This document shows positions 42,600-58,034 of a stretch of 64,000 bases of DNA, one piece after another; the stretch's first letter is position 1, and every line of letters starts with the position of its first letter. The position numbers and the translations under genes are program-made. Source of the DNA: Dreissena polymorpha (lineage: Eukaryota > Mollusca > Bivalvia > Myida > Dreissenidae); NCBI RefSeq assembly GCF_020536995.1, contig NC_068363.1, positions 1,790,361 through 1,854,360 of the forward strand, read 5' to 3'. The notes beneath the pieces are model-generated. The model was not told the origin of the DNA, made no database searches, and was given only the letters and a program-made list of their open reading frames with translations.

Positions 42600-43397
42600 T
42601 TTTTTATATTGTTTTTCATGTATACACGACAAGTATACATTATACTAGTAGACATTCAATGTGATCCCACATGTTGTTATTTGCTTAAAAAGATTTACAG
42701 TTATCTCTAAACTTACACGTATGAACAACATCAAATATTTTGTTAAGAGAATTATTGCCAAATTACACAGTTTCAATGGAATCGACGGAATATATCGATA
42801 GCTTTTGGACATAATTCCAGCGGTCAAACAAGGAGATGGAGTTTACACTATACCAAATTAACATAATTTGGATGTGATTATGTTTCGTTTCAGCGTCTTC
42901 TCATGTATTTCTATACTTATGAAGGCGTATTATAGTCCCATGTATACATAAAGATACCGTATAAGATAGGAAGCTTCTACGCATTTCATGTAATTTACTT
43001 GGACAACATGAATAGTTTTGAGCGGTGGCATTGATGGTGCTATTTACTGATTGTGTTGTCCCAGAACAGTTGTTTGTTATGGCCTAAACTTGTACGAAAT
43101 GCAAAATAGATACTGCAAATCACTGAATAATTTGAAACACAAAAGAACACACGTGTTTAAACTTTAGAATAATTATACTTACATTATTATAAAACTTCTG
43201 TAAATGCGTATTTGTAGTATCGTTAAATGCGCGACCAAGGTCGAATACCACGCCATTTATAATTACGTGCGTGTATAATGCCTGTAAACATCGACTAAAA
43301 AGTCGTAAATTACACAATATGTAAGTGTTTGAATAAAGCTAATAATTTAATGCTAATAAATATCGACAAACAACCAGATTTGCACTAAATGCCTTAT
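42600..43397. other. Non-coding stretch between the protease gene and the hAT-like element
   Basis: AT-rich sequence without a recognisable gene or repeat. Confidence 0.5.
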
Positions 43398-43405
43398 CTA
43401 TTTAT

Positions 43406-44868
43406 TAGGGATGCAAGAGGTTAACCGCTTAACCTACCGAAACGACCAGTTAACCGGTCACATTTTCGGGAAAAGGTTAACCTGGAAAAAATATATGATT
43501 ATGTTTTTTTCAGTGAATATTTCGTACGATTTTACATTTTTCGCGTGACATACTGCCAACTTGCGCGGGCGACTAATTAAAACAACATGCCGCACCATCG
43601 ACTGTAATAAATAACGTGTCAACAGTCAAAGTAATCAAGCAATTAATCAATACCTTAGTGATAACAAATAAGGGGTACGTTTTGATAACTGTAACTACTG
43701 GTCTTTTGACTCGCTAAAATTTAACTAGCGAACTGAGGTGAGTGGGAGCTTATAGCGAAGACGTAATTGACACGTTTATTGAACTCGCGATAAATACAGT
43801 TGAGACATTGGACGGCTTATTTTGATGTTTTGTTAACCAATATCCAACACTGATTGCTCGCGAAAATACCGTGTTTATAAGTAAAAATTTTATTACGAAT
43901 TGAATTCGTTGTTAAAATCTTGACGAGTTAATGTCGTTTTTCTTTATCAAAAATTAATATCATTATGATTATTTACGTCCAATGATTCCACCATTACCGT
44001 CCGATGCAAGTTCTATTTAAGAAAGCAAATCATTAACTATTTAAATAATTAAACATCAATTAAAAATATTAAAAATTAATAAACCCGTTAAATTTAGTAT
44101 TATTGTAATTGCGTAAAATGTGCGCGCTATGGTACGTCGACAAACAGACGTAACAATCAGTTTTGAAATCATAATACTTAGTTACTTCGCTATTACATAA
44201 ATGTACTGATTATATTAAATATTCAACTTACATTTCGTTCAAAATTAATTTTATGTGTCCTTTATTTTACGCACATTTTTTTATATTGAATAATGAAAAT
44301 CAAACGATACTACTTCGGCTACAAACGCTAAAATGCAAGCAACAAAATATGCAATTAGCGAATAAGAATAGATGCGGATTCGTTGAACACACATGACCCA
44401 CTTTACATCGAATTGAAAGGGAAAAACATAACTATATTATACCAATTTGAGTTTAAAAAATTATAACAGAATGAACAAAGAAACACATCATTTTTGTGAG
44501 CGATACGGCGCGAAGGTAATATAAGCGGCGAACCCAAAAATAAGTTAATAACACGTGAAAATGAACATTGTGTAGTTCTTTATTTTTTTACTCTTATGCA
44601 TTTACGCAGGAAAACTAAATAGAATATATAGCATATGTTTACAAAATTATGAAAATATCTTTTATAATTCATTTTACTACGAAACTGGATTGTTATCAAC
44701 GCAAGCGATTTGAAATTTGAAATTACTTTTGTTTCCACAGAGCAGTATGACATATTTTACGTACTATAAATGATTTTAACTACTTTAGGCGTTTCGATTT
44801 ACCGGTTAATAACCGGTTACGGAAAAGGGTTAACCGGTTAATCATTTGTGTAACCTCTTGCATCCCTA
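43406..44868. mobile_element. Non-autonomous hAT-like element with 8-bp target duplication
   Basis: TAGGGATGCAAGAGGTTAACC at the left and GTAACCTCTTGCATCCCTA at the right are inverted repeats. Flanking CTATTTAT occurs on both sides (43398-43405 and 44869-44876), an exact 8-bp target duplication typical of hAT transposons. Several GGTTAACC dyads lie just inside each end. The 1463-bp interior is AT-rich with no transposase frame, so it needs a helper. Confidence 0.87.
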
Positions 44869-45111
44869 CTATTTATACCACGTTTTATAAAATATATTTC
44901 CATACATGAAACTAACTACATAACCAATGTGCTTTTAAAGCGACCGTCAACCACGAATGACGAAAAAACAAAAGTTCTAAAATACCGTATTTTTTACAAT
45001 TATTAGTTTATATTGATTAAAATATCACAACTGGTATATTACATAACATATTTTCAGTATATTCGGTAATAAATTTTACTGGGTACAAGTACCAGGTAAC
45101 TAATAGTTAAC

Positions 45112-45238
45112 TATAAATAACGCAAGTAGATTGATCTTCATCGTCACGTGCTTAACCCAGGAATGCAAATTGTGCATGAGTAGTGAATTATATATATTTT
45201 ATATATAAAATGACCAATCTACTTGCGTTATTTATAGT
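45112..45238. mobile_element. 127-bp MITE with 24-bp TIRs
   Basis: ACTATAAATAACGCAAGTAGATTG and its reverse complement bound a short AT-rich interior with an ATATATATTTTATATATA dyad. No coding capacity. Confidence 0.75.
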
Positions 45239-45284
45239 GTGTATATCGTTATGTCACCAAGGTTATACTATAGCCATATAAGGA

Positions 45285-46180
45285 AAATTGCCGCGCCCCC
45301 TGGCGGCCATGTTTTTCAACCAAGCGAAATCATTTTCAAACTCAGCTAAGAAAGCATAAGACAATTGTTATGGCCAAGTTTTATGAAGATTGGAAATAAA
45401 TGTGACTTGTAGAGTGTTAACAGGCGTTTTATTTAATTTGACCTAGTGACCGAGTTTTTTACCTCACAGGATCCAGTTTCGATTTTGACCAAAATATCAT
45501 TGGGACAAATCTTTGGACCAAGTTTCATGAAGATCAGACAAAAACTGTGGCCTCTAGATTGTTAACAAGGCAAAATGTTGACGACGCACTTCGGACAAAA
45601 CGTGATCCTAAAAGCTCACCACGATTGTGATCAGGTCAGCTAAATACCATTTAAACACTTCGGACGAACCGAACGATTAACAAGAATGACTTCTAAATAA
45701 TCCCTCCCTAAAATACTTTCACTTTAAGTCGTATTTTGGAACGGATAGAATCAATTGTGTATTCAGTTGAAATATCATGAGTACATTATTGAATTGTTCT
45801 GATTGTTTCATGATGATTTAAAAGAACATTTGACCTCTAGATTGTTCAAAGTTTCACCCGCATTAGGAAAACTTCTAAGCCCACTGGTACTCATATTTTC
45901 AGTAGACCTGAACCCTTTTCAAACTCGGCAGATATACCTTTTAAAAAGCGTTTTCAGCAAGTTTCATCAGAATTTGGTAAACATGTTACTTCGGGAATGT
46001 TAAGAAATTTTTCATTTAATTTGACATGGTAACCAAGTTTTTGAATGCAGTTTTGTAATTTACCCAATTGTCATTTAGACCAATCTTCTTACAAAGTTTC
46101 TTATAAATTGGAAAAAAATATAATCTCTAGTGTTAACAATGTTCATTTTGATAACGGGCCATACAGGAACGATGATAAAA
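45285..46180 (+). repeat. Dispersed repeat with internal degenerate tandem units
   Basis: Begins AATTGCCGCGCCCCCTGGCGGCCATGTTTTTC. Units share AAGTTT.ATGAAGAT, GTGGCCTCTAGATTGTTAAC and TTTAATTTGAC.TGGTAACC.AGTTTTT. It resembles the tandem repeat families in the RAB5IF and PRSS16-like introns. Confidence 0.65.
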
Positions 46181-47440
46181 AAATGTGCAAAATGTAATCA
46201 CAAAAGCTTACTGTAAGTAAGTTGTGCTCAATAGATCTAATAAGGACTCTTGCTAGGTACATCTGTGTAAGATATGACATAGCACTGTGAACATAGTTTT
46301 TATTTAAAAACTTTGTTACAAGACTGGGGTCCTTTACGTTCCAAGTCGTTTCGCTAAAACTGGTCAATCCAATTTCATTTTGTTTTGCTTATATAAACTC
46401 TACAATTGACAATAAAAGTTGTTTCATCATTTAAATACGATTATACAAGTATAAACAATGCATCTTCTGAAAACAAACGTGTAGACCAGACAGGGGTTTT
46501 CATGGGATTAAAAAAAAACTATTTAAGTGCATAGTCACAATGATGGTATTGTTCTGGTTTTGTATATGCTTCCGACATCACATAGTTTTGATTGAACACT
46601 TCTAACTATCAATAGACCAGCTGTCTATAATATTCCCTTCTAAGAGGAACTCTTACATTTCTTAAGCAGTGGTTGAAGTTATGACTTGGTATTAAAAACT
46701 TCCTTCTGCAGTATGCAAAGGGTGAATATTAAATTATTACAATTTTGGTTTAAACATATTTATTCAATAATGTGTTTTACAACATAATGTACAAGCATCT
46801 AAAGTTTATAGGATTGGAACGATAGCTAGGCTAGTAGGGTTCCTATTACAATTTTAATGTGACAATAAATAAATGCGACTTAAGGTTTTTATAGTCAGTG
46901 TTCGACAATGACTGTTTCTGAGTCCGAATCATTGATTTTCTAGAAACGCTATGTATGTTCAAAATGGACTCAGATCCTTCTGATCTGTCTTGTTATGTTT
47001 TAAAGAGCATCTTTTCTAAAAATAAACTAAACTAAAACCACACTCAACTGTTGTTTTCCTATCGTAGTAATAAATAAAGCTCAGCATGGATTTTATTAAC
47101 AATGTAATGTTTGGCAAAATCGTTAATATATTACATGCACTAAAAAATCGGCTCTTTTCGTAAAAAGCACTCTATAATTCATCGTTAAAATTTAAGGAAT
47201 GAACCTCTGGATTTGTATTACAATTAAATATAGTATCGATTAAATCGCGAAACATATGACAATCTATACATATCCATATATTTTTCAGCGAAGCAACAAT
47301 TTGCATGTTTACTCAAAGCAAACAAAAAGTAGTTGTTATAGCTTTCCAGTTGTAATGTTGAAGATTGAGTAGAGTTTGCCATATAGACATGCATGATGTG
47401 TAAAATACCACAGGTGGTTAGCGTGTGGCTATGGTATTAA
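46181..47440. other. Non-coding AT-rich stretch
   Basis: No gene, RNA or clear repeat is recognised. A stretch near 46970-47040 (TAAAGAGCATCTTTTCTAAAAATAAACTAAACTAA) resembles a SINE-like tail. Confidence 0.45.
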
Positions 47441-47713
47441 TTGGTGAAAACATCATTTGGAATGATAAATAATCAAATTATAACGAAAAAACAACTTTTC
47501 GGAAAATTATTTTTTTCACTATCATATATAAAAAGGTATCCAACTCAAAACCAACCGAAAACAGGGTGCATCGCTTTGAACAGCCATAACTTCATCAATT
47601 GTGCAGCGATTTTCATGAACCCGGTCTTATTCAACGCAGAAATGAATGTCCTTTCTGGAAATGTACATATCTTTACAAATGCTTGGTCAAATTATAAGAA
47701 ATAACACGATAAC

Positions 47714-48147
47714 ACGTAACTTTATTAATTATCCACAACATTTAAGAAAAAAACACGATACACGACTCGCGTGACCTACTTCACAGCGATCAGACCCGAT
47801 TCATGAATGAAATCTTCAGGTGTAAAGACACACCTACGCATTGGACCAATGAAATAACTCTCGTGTGTTTAAAATGTCGGTTAGTTGAAATGTATGTAAC
47901 CAAAGGTTTCAAACGGCGCTGGTCAGTTAGTTTTGATGCATAATGTAACGGCAAGCACGGTAAGAATGTTTGTTTATACGTTTTATTGAATTATGGTATC
48001 GAAGTCCGTGAACTATGCAGGGAAAATGCCCTTTACTCCGTGAAGATTTCAGTCTTAGAGCGGGTCTGATATCTGTCAAGTAAGCCACGCGAGTTGTGTA
48101 TCGTGTTTTTTTTTCTTAAAATTTGTGGATAATTAACCAAGTTACGT
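47714..48147. mobile_element. 434-bp TIR element with ~70-bp inverted ends
   Basis: Left ACGTAACTTTATTAATTATCCACAAC...AACACGATACACGACTCGCGTG is mirrored at the right end with a few changes. The interior contains GATCAGACCCG and its inverted partner CGGGTCTGATA, so the arms extend further. No frame is coding. The sequence just before it (about 47540-47700) may belong to the same or a neighbouring repeat. Confidence 0.8.
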
Positions 48148-48456
48148 TTGTAAAAATAGACAAGAGTAAATGAGCATTACATAAAAAGTTTATGTTTAGC
48201 GCGATGTTAAAAGGATTAATTAGAAAGCATTCAAACTTGCGTATTGCTTTTTACAAGTAGATCAAAATCATTGATATGCTCGCCACAGCACTATTACATA
48301 GTTACTGTATTCATACACAATTTTTGTTCCCGGACGGCGAGGGATGGCTTGCATATCAAACAGGTGGTAACTATTATAAATCAGTTGTTGTCAAAAAGGG
48401 CTCATTAACAATTAATGTTATGAATATTTTTATAATACATACGCTTAGTGATATTG

Positions 48457-48625
48457 TAACCCATTTATGCATGATGCGGCGTCTCATCGGGGTCTGCGCT
48501 GTTTGCTTAAAGGAATTTTTATAAGAAATATTCTAAATATAGAAATAAAAATACTAGACATCCCTAATTTTGGAAATAAATTGATCCAATTTCGAAGGAT
48601 GGGAGGACTAGGCATAAATGGGTTA
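48457..48625. mobile_element. Hairpin MITE, deleted copy of the 35905-36136 family
   Basis: TAACCCATTTATGC and GCATAAATGGGTTA ends flank the shared body (GGAATTTTTATAAGAAATATTC, CATCCCTAATTTTGG). The left arm of the hairpin core is deleted, leaving GATGCGGCGTCTCATC only. Confidence 0.8.
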
Positions 48626-48719
48626 AATCCTCAAACTGTAAATAAAATTACGTGAATATAAATTGTAGTTAATTTAAAGATTTGGATAGTGCAGCTATAA
48701 TACGTCAAATAATCACTGA

Positions 48720-50274
48720 TTGTTGTTTGAAATTAAAGAAGATCAATGCGAATATTTATGTAAGGAAGACGTCACAATGCTCTTGGTGGGGCAGACTGGA
48801 AATGGAAAGAGTGCCGCCGGAAACAGCATCTTGGGAAAAAAAGAATGTGTATCTAAACGCTCACCGGGCTCCGTGACAGATGCCATAAAACGAGCGGTAT
48901 TTATATAATTTACAATAATAAAACCAAAAAATATTTAATGTATTAATAAATAACAACAAAAAAAACAAATTTAATGATAAATTTTAAAAATAAGTCTATT
49001 AAAGTCTATTAATGGATGGTTAAAGGCGCAATACAGAGACGGAGACGTCAAAACAAATACATGTTAAGAGCGCTTTTATATCCATTATAAAAGTCACTCA
49101 TTTTCGAGTTTTAGTTTGTGTTTGAATACAAATGTTAAGTGGTCTCATCGTCTTTGTTTCTGTTCATGTCATAGAATTACACAAAGTCGAAACTGGTTAA
49201 TAACGTTGGAAAAATAGTGTTTAAATTAATCTTTTACTTATTTCCGACTGTTCAGTGCAGCAGAAACAATTTTCTTTTTCTATAAATATTAAATCAGACT
49301 CATGTCTCATATCCGTTTTACTTGAGTCCGTTTGAATTAATATGATTATATTTACTTGTGCATTTGATAATACTATCAGGAAAACTAATATTTTATGTTA
49401 TTTTCTTTCCCTGTATTGCTGATTTTGGTTAAACAAGTCGATACACCATTACTTAATTGGTTCATGATACTTTTAGGTCGCGTTAAAAAATGGGCGTCGA
49501 ATTGAAATCGTAGATAGCCCTGGTTTTGCTGATACATCAAAAGGCAAAGAATTTGTACAGAAGAGCCTTCTGCAGGCTGTCTACCAAACGCTTCCTGGCT
49601 TTAACGCAATTGTATTTGTCATGTATCCAAATAGGTTTACTGATGAACTGGTTAGAACCGTTAATCTTGTCTCTGAGTTCTTTGGCGAAGGTGTTGGGAA
49701 GTTTGCATTCATTCTTTTCACACACACTAATTCAAAGGACAACGTGTATGAATATATACGCTACGCTGATGCAAACCCAACGGATAACGTAAAAGTCCAA
49801 CCGTATTTAATAGTGAGGTGTGGAAGCAAGGTAATGTACATCGACAACGACGAAACGAAGGAAAATAAGCAAGTCATGGTTGATGAAATTATTCGCACTA
49901 TTGACAAGAACAAAGAGTTGCAAGGACAGGAATATTTCTCAAATACCATGTTCAAAGAAGCAACAAATTTTGCAGACAGGTACATTGAAGAGAATAATCA
50001 GGTAAAACCACGTTATAGTAATAACGCAAATGACATGGTAGAAGCGAGAAATAAAACATTTACAGATGAAAACAAATCCGAGACGGACACGAAAAATGAG
50101 GTTGTTTGGGAGAGAGTACAGAGTGTGTCAATATTGAAAGAACGATTTGAGTTTGTAGAAACTGAACAAGAAAAGTTCAAAATACGACCAATTGAACGAC
50201 CGAGTTTAACGAGTGGGGTAAGTGTTCAGGACCTGAAAAAACAATTCTCAAAGGAAGCATATTTCTGGAAATAA
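48720..50274 (+). CDS. GIMAP/AIG1-like GTPase, two visible coding exons
   Basis: Exon A (about 48720-48896, donor GTATTT) encodes LLVGQTGNGKSAAGNSILG, the P-loop (G1) and following helix. Exon B (49477-50274, after TTTTAG) continues in phase with IEIVDSPGFADT (G3), LFTHTNSKD (a G4-like block) and LIVRCGSKVMYIDND (the RCG-type G5 region of AIG1 domains). A charged tail follows, to the TAA at 50272-50274. Exon B gives 265 residues. The true start is unclear: either ATG 48777 (MLLVGQTG) or an upstream exon spliced to about 48739. GIMAP-type GTPases control lymphocyte survival in vertebrates and are expanded and immune-responsive in bivalves. Intron length is 580 bases. No transmembrane segment is seen. 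The specific orthologue cannot be named. Confidence 0.85.
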
Positions 50275-50363
50275 AACCAAACATGCACTTCAAAATGATT
50301 TTAAAGGGAAATTTTATGACAATCTAAATAATAATATACACGACGGCGTGCGGCGAGCAATTT

Positions 50364-50520
50364 GGAATCAATTTGGAATTAGCTGTTGTTGGTCCAAAGT
50401 GGTGGAACAATCTACCAAGCTACTTAAACATTATTGACAATTTGGGCTGTTTTAGATCAAGACTTAAAACTCATTTGTTCAATCTTTTTTCAAGGATAAC
50501 CAATGTGCAGTGTTTGTGAA
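50364..50520 (+). mobile_element. LINE C-terminal fragment in the 3' flank of the GIMAP-like gene
   Basis: A short frame encodes LAVVGPKWWNNLPSYL and FRSRLKTHLFNLFSR, the familiar end of Jockey/CR1-like reverse transcriptases (VGPxLWNxLP ... FKxxLKTxLF). AATAAA follows at 50525. It is a severely 5'-truncated copy. Confidence 0.65.
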
Positions 50521-50530
50521 GCGCAATAAA

Positions 50531-52822
50531 ATGTGTTTATAATAATTTTTATAATATATAAGTGGAATGCATTTGTATTTGTATTATTTGTACTTTGACT
50601 AAGTTTTTGTGTCGTTCTAACGGGAATATAATTGCCTTTGACTTAGTGTTTCTAAACGTTTCATTTGAAATTTAATGGCAAAGTTTTGTACGTAAGATTA
50701 ATCTGTAGTATCTTTGTAATGTTACCTTTTAATACTTGCCCATACTGTATCTTACCATTTCTTTTCAGTTCTTATAATTTGTTTAAACTTCTATGTGGGC
50801 AATCTAGTTGCCCATTTTCTTGTATTTATACAAATGTATATATTCAAGTGTGTACTAGAATATCAAGACTTATTCTTATTACTTATCGTGAATAAGGTAT
50901 TTTGCATGACTATTATTATGTGTATGGCTGCTGCATTTCCCAGATATAGCGGTGATCGTTAAATAAAGCTACAATTGTTATAATATCGTGAACACTATCA
51001 TCACTTAATAAATAGGTAGCAAAATTGAACTCATGAGGCATTGTGGCACCCAGACACGAACTCCTTTTGTAATCCGATATTTTATTAATGGCAAGTAGTG
51101 ATCACTGTCTTATTCAATACAATTAAAGCAGCGTAATACCACACACTACAAGAGATCAGATACCAAGAGAGGGGACATCAGGCTACTACTTTTTTCATGC
51201 TTCTCATAGTGTCTGCCTTTTTTTCTAAAATAAACTACTTTTTTATACAGGCACATTCAAAAAACTATTTTGGCTTATAATTCGTTGAGTATTTTGCAAA
51301 AGTAATGAGATTTCTGCAATTTAAAGTAATTTTACTGCAAGAAATATTGAAATGAAATAAAATGCAATTTCAAAACTTGTAATATTTGTTTCAGTTATTT
51401 AGCACCAATTTTACCCATTCTTAATTCGTTCTGAAGTTATTTTTATTTATTAAAATCAGGAACAGCGATCTTAACTGTATCCCCGCAAAAACCAATACCA
51501 ATCGAGCTATTGATGCCAGCTAAACATGAATTGAGTATATTTCCAATAATGCGTTTTGGTTTAAAAACGAGAGCGCCGACGGCGTTGAAAGTATATTTGC
51601 AAGATACAGGAAAGTTGCTGAAGTAAATATTAAGGGAGCAGTTGACTGAAGGAAAATCTAAATGGCTATCAAGAAGATAAGTTTTTTTTAAGATTCAGTA
51701 CAAATAATTGAAACAAGAAGTGATGAAATATTGCAAAAACATCCTACATCAATCGGAAAATCGGAAACATGTATCAAGGGAGCTTGGTATTTTGCGAGCG
51801 AGTTAATGCCCGGATTTAAATGTTATTTCTGATTGGCCGGACGTTTATTAATGCTCTTGTTTTAATTTAGAGAAGAATAGTTCTCTACATATCTGCCCGT
51901 TGTTTATTTATTGAAAAGATTAAGTAACTCATATAACCATTACATGCTTCTTTGAGATATTTAGACTGGGTGGTAATTAACGTTATAATTATTATTTACG
52001 AGTCCGAACGACTTTTTCATTCGGAAGATAATGTCAAAGATTTCTCTTTGCTGTTCTTGTTTTGTTTGTTACTTCTCATTATACTGCTACGAATCGTTTG
52101 ATTTTCATTTAAGCAGAATGGAAACATAACACCTAGTAAACCTAGGCGATATTCTGAAACTTTATTAGACAAAATGTTCACTAAGAATTTATATTATGTG
52201 AAAAAAAAAATCACTTCAACTGTGACATTTTCTCAGTTTTTGTCTTAGAAACGTGACAGTTTCTTAGAATTTTCCGGATTTTATTGAAAAAGGTAAGACA
52301 CCTCTAGACCTGTTTTAAACTTATTGAATTTTCAAAGTGACGATTTTTATCGGTCATTTTGTTGTTGATGTATGAAAACAAAACTCCAATTTCACGTAAA
52401 ACAATCACAGCTAAGCTACAATTTAACTTGGTGAAACAATGTAAAAAAAACTCACGCTTTAACGGCAACAGCCGAAACTTATAACGTTATATTAATATCT
52501 CTCAAAAGCTTTCCCCCGCGATTTAAATGTGGTACGAACTCCAACAAATAATAGTTTGAAACTAATAATCATCATACAGTTTATTAACAAGTCGAAACAT
52601 TCATACACAATACGAAACTGACGAATCCATCGTAGATGCATTTCTCATCGAAAAAAGTAAAATGGCGGACATCCCGGTGTTTTCTTTACATTTGGACAAC
52701 TGAACTTTTCAAACGTAAATATTAACAGAACAATTGAAAAGCACATCATCTCTTGTGCTTTGAAGTTTAATGCTCATTATTTCACAAAACTGTATGGAGT
52801 TAGATGTTGTTAACAATTCATA
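50531..52822. other. Non-coding AT-rich stretch
   Basis: No gene, tRNA or clear inverted repeat is recognised in these 2.3 kb. Confidence 0.45.
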
Positions 52823-52992
52823 AAGGGGCCTTTTCACAGATTTTGGCATGTATTGAAGTTTGTCATTAAAATCTTTATATTGATTATTGTAACCATTGGA
52901 TAAAAAAAACAGTAAAAACAATCAAGAATACAATAACAAAAATAAAAAAAGTATGCCTTAACATGGCTCGAACCACTAACCCTTGGAGTCCC
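52823..52992 (-). mobile_element. Truncated copy C of the tRNA-bearing TIR element
   Basis: Starts AAGGGGCCTTTTCACAGATTTTGGCATG, the inverse of the right end of copies A and B. It runs into the tRNA-like module (GGCTCGAACCACT, the inverse of the B box) and then stops. No TTAA is seen at the intact end, so this copy is older or rearranged. Another repeat starting CCCGGGGGCCGTTTCTTAG follows directly. Confidence 0.75.
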
Positions 52993-53128
52993 GGGGGCCG
53001 TTTCTTAGAACTACGTACGTTCAAAAATCATACGTTAGTGCAAAACGTAAAGTTAGCAGCGTTTCTATAAACATCGTTAAATTAAGTATAACGTATGTTT
53101 GCACCAAAAATCTATCAATATATAGGGA

Positions 53129-53275
53129 ATAGATGGTTGATGCCGAGATGGAGAAAGTTTATCCGGTGAGGCTTAGAAAAAGAAAATAGGGCGAGCTGTA
53201 GAGAGCCCTATTTTTCTTTTTCGGGCCGAACCGGATAAACTTTCTCCATCTCGGCACCAACCATGTATTCTATTT
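53129..53275. mobile_element. Palindromic MITE with GAGATGGAGAAAGTTTATCC arms
   Basis: GCCGAGATGGAGAAAGTTT and AGAAAAAGAAAATAGGGC on the left are mirrored on the right around a short central loop. The ends are AATAGATGGTTG and CAACCATGTATTCTATT. A strong hairpin with no coding potential. Confidence 0.82.
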
Positions 53276-54150
53276 ATCCTTCTTCATGCCGTTGACATAT
53301 TTTATTAAAGACAAATGATACATTGACATAACAATGTAATTATTATTTTCGAGCCCCCTACATGTACACAACATTCCAGACGACCGAATAACTAACGATT
53401 TTGTCACGTAAAAAATAGTTCCACTTTAAACAGTTTCTTTTACTACTTTCCTATTGAAAATATGAGAAGAAATAAAAAACGAATCGAGAATGAGATATTT
53501 TTCTTGGTAAAAAATGAAAAAAAAAATGCAACAGCTGCGAGCAAAACAAAAACTAAATTTTATTTACCTTAATGACAACTTTAATCCATTGCTTATAACA
53601 ATAAATTTACAACGATATACACATATATATTCTGTTTTTCTATCCCTTTGACGAAATTCATTTTCTGTTTTTCCATCCCTATTATCGAAATGAATTTTAA
53701 ACCACACTATTTTTTTATAGCGTTTGTATTGAATGATAACCACTCTCACCCAAAACCCGATTTACGAAATGATAATTCTGCCGTCTATCGAATTATTTTA
53801 TTCCTATCGAAGTTAACAATCATTAATGACAAACACACAATCCGAAATACGTTTATGATTCGTTCGATGCTATAAAAAATATTTAAATACTGTTTAACCA
53901 CCATATCAAAATTGTTGTCCCTTATATCCTGAGAGAAACTAGATAGCATGTTTCGTCTGAGAAATGACGTCACACTAGATACGTCATAAATTGCGCAATC
54001 AAGTAAATGAAAATGATAAATACGGAAAGCTGGTTCAGTAATATATTTTAAAGAAGAAAAAAAGGATGATATATAATATAAAGATAACATTCATGATGCG
54101 TCCCAATTGATTTCAAATGTCAAATATTAAAACATGTTAATCGTCACAGC

Positions 54151-54516
54151 GTGCGTAGGAATACACTACTTCCTGTTGACCGGAGAAAGGAACATTTATT
54201 CGACCATGCTTTATTTGGTCAATGTTTGCAACAGAGGCAAGATAAAAGAAGACCATGTGTCGAAAAATGCGAAATAAGCCAGATATTTAATTCTGAAATC
54301 GAAAATGTCTTTACAGTCGAATTCGCCAGCATGTATATCATGCATGTACGATGTGAATCTAAATTTAGTTTTACGGATCATTTGAATTTCCTGCAACGAT
54401 ATCTATTCATACGACACACGAACAGTAACTCCGATCCTAATAAAAAGACGAATGCTTCGGTTATTGTAGGAAAATATGTACGAAATATCTTCGTCACAAT
54501 CGGCTCGGGGCGCTAA
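54151..54516 (+). CDS. Unrecognised open frame of 121 codons
   Basis: An open frame starting MRRNTLLPVDRRKEH and ending at a TAA at 54514-54516. It has five Cys (two as RRPCVEKC), no signal peptide and no membrane segment. No family is recognised, and neither splice signals nor a promoter support it. Most likely a chance frame or a decayed exon. Confidence 0.15.
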   Translation: MRRNTLLPVDRRKEHLFDHALFGQCLQQRQDKRRPCVEKCEISQIFNSEIENVFTVEFASMYIMHVRCESKFSFTDHLNFLQRYLFIRHTNSNSDPNKKTNASVIVGKYVRNIFVTIGSGR

Positions 54517-55129
54517 TTTGTCCCTTTCTGCATTTAATAAAATTCGTCTTCAATGTATAATTTTTCTTGCCTATTTTCTTTTACAGTAACATATGCTTAT
54601 CATATTATTATATTTGTATTGTGTATGCTGATTATAAACAAACCATTAACTATTTCTGGTAATTAAATACACAGTTTTATCCAACCATGCACACATAACA
54701 GGAAAAATACCCGGGTATTGCTCGACACTCGCACTGCCAAAACGTTGCGTCCACAGGTTCTTATTGCAATCACAATGTCCGTTTGTGTAATTTTAAGTTT
54801 CATTTTTGTACTTTTTATGCTAATTTTGTATATCTGTTTCTTCTGTTTATTTTGATAAAACTGTTCCAAAGTTCATCAACTCATGTCTGTGTACTTTTTC
54901 TGGTACCGTTTCATGCGCTGAATTTCAGATTTTGTGTTCAGAATTCTTAGGTCCAATATTTTCACCTCTACGAGTTTTGTTTGATTACAGAGGTCAAACA
55001 ATTTTTTTATTCGATTACCATCTCAAACCACGGACAGGTAGGTCGGCACAAATTACCCAATAAAGCCACACGCAATGTGTCGTAATTCGTTTGATATTTA
55101 AGGGAAATTTAATAATTATAAATGCGTAT

Positions 55130-57647
<2,518 letters not shown>

Positions 57648-58013
57648 AAAAAACATAAACTTTGACTTTCTGATAAATACAAAAAAAAAATGTTTAAAAC
57701 ATTGAACACCGCATTGGGAAACGTAAATACGTATAACCAATTGTTTTATACGCACAATTTCATATTTGTTGACGCATCTCGTGAATTTAAGCTTGTAAAT
57801 TATTGAGTTAATAATATATTCCAAAGTTCAAATCATATATAAAAAACTTATTGAACTGACTTGTCCAGCTTATGAGCTCTTAATCTGAAATATTTGCGTA
57901 AGGCATGATTGGCTGATGTTCTCAAGAGCGTCTGTTCTAAAAATACATCAAACCCAAACCCACAACATAGATAACTTTTGGTTTCTTCAATCCCGTGTGC
58001 CGTTCAAAAGCAA

Positions 58014-58034
58014 ATGGCTACAGGAGGACAAGAG
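58014..58034 (+). CDS. Possible 7-codon first exon (MATGGQE)
   Basis: ATGGCTACAGGAGGACAAGAG is followed by GTATTTG, a usable donor. A very similar start-plus-donor occurs at 62455-62475. They could be start exons of tandem paralogues whose bodies lie downstream of the window, but no partner exon is visible. The similarity could be chance. Confidence 0.2.
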
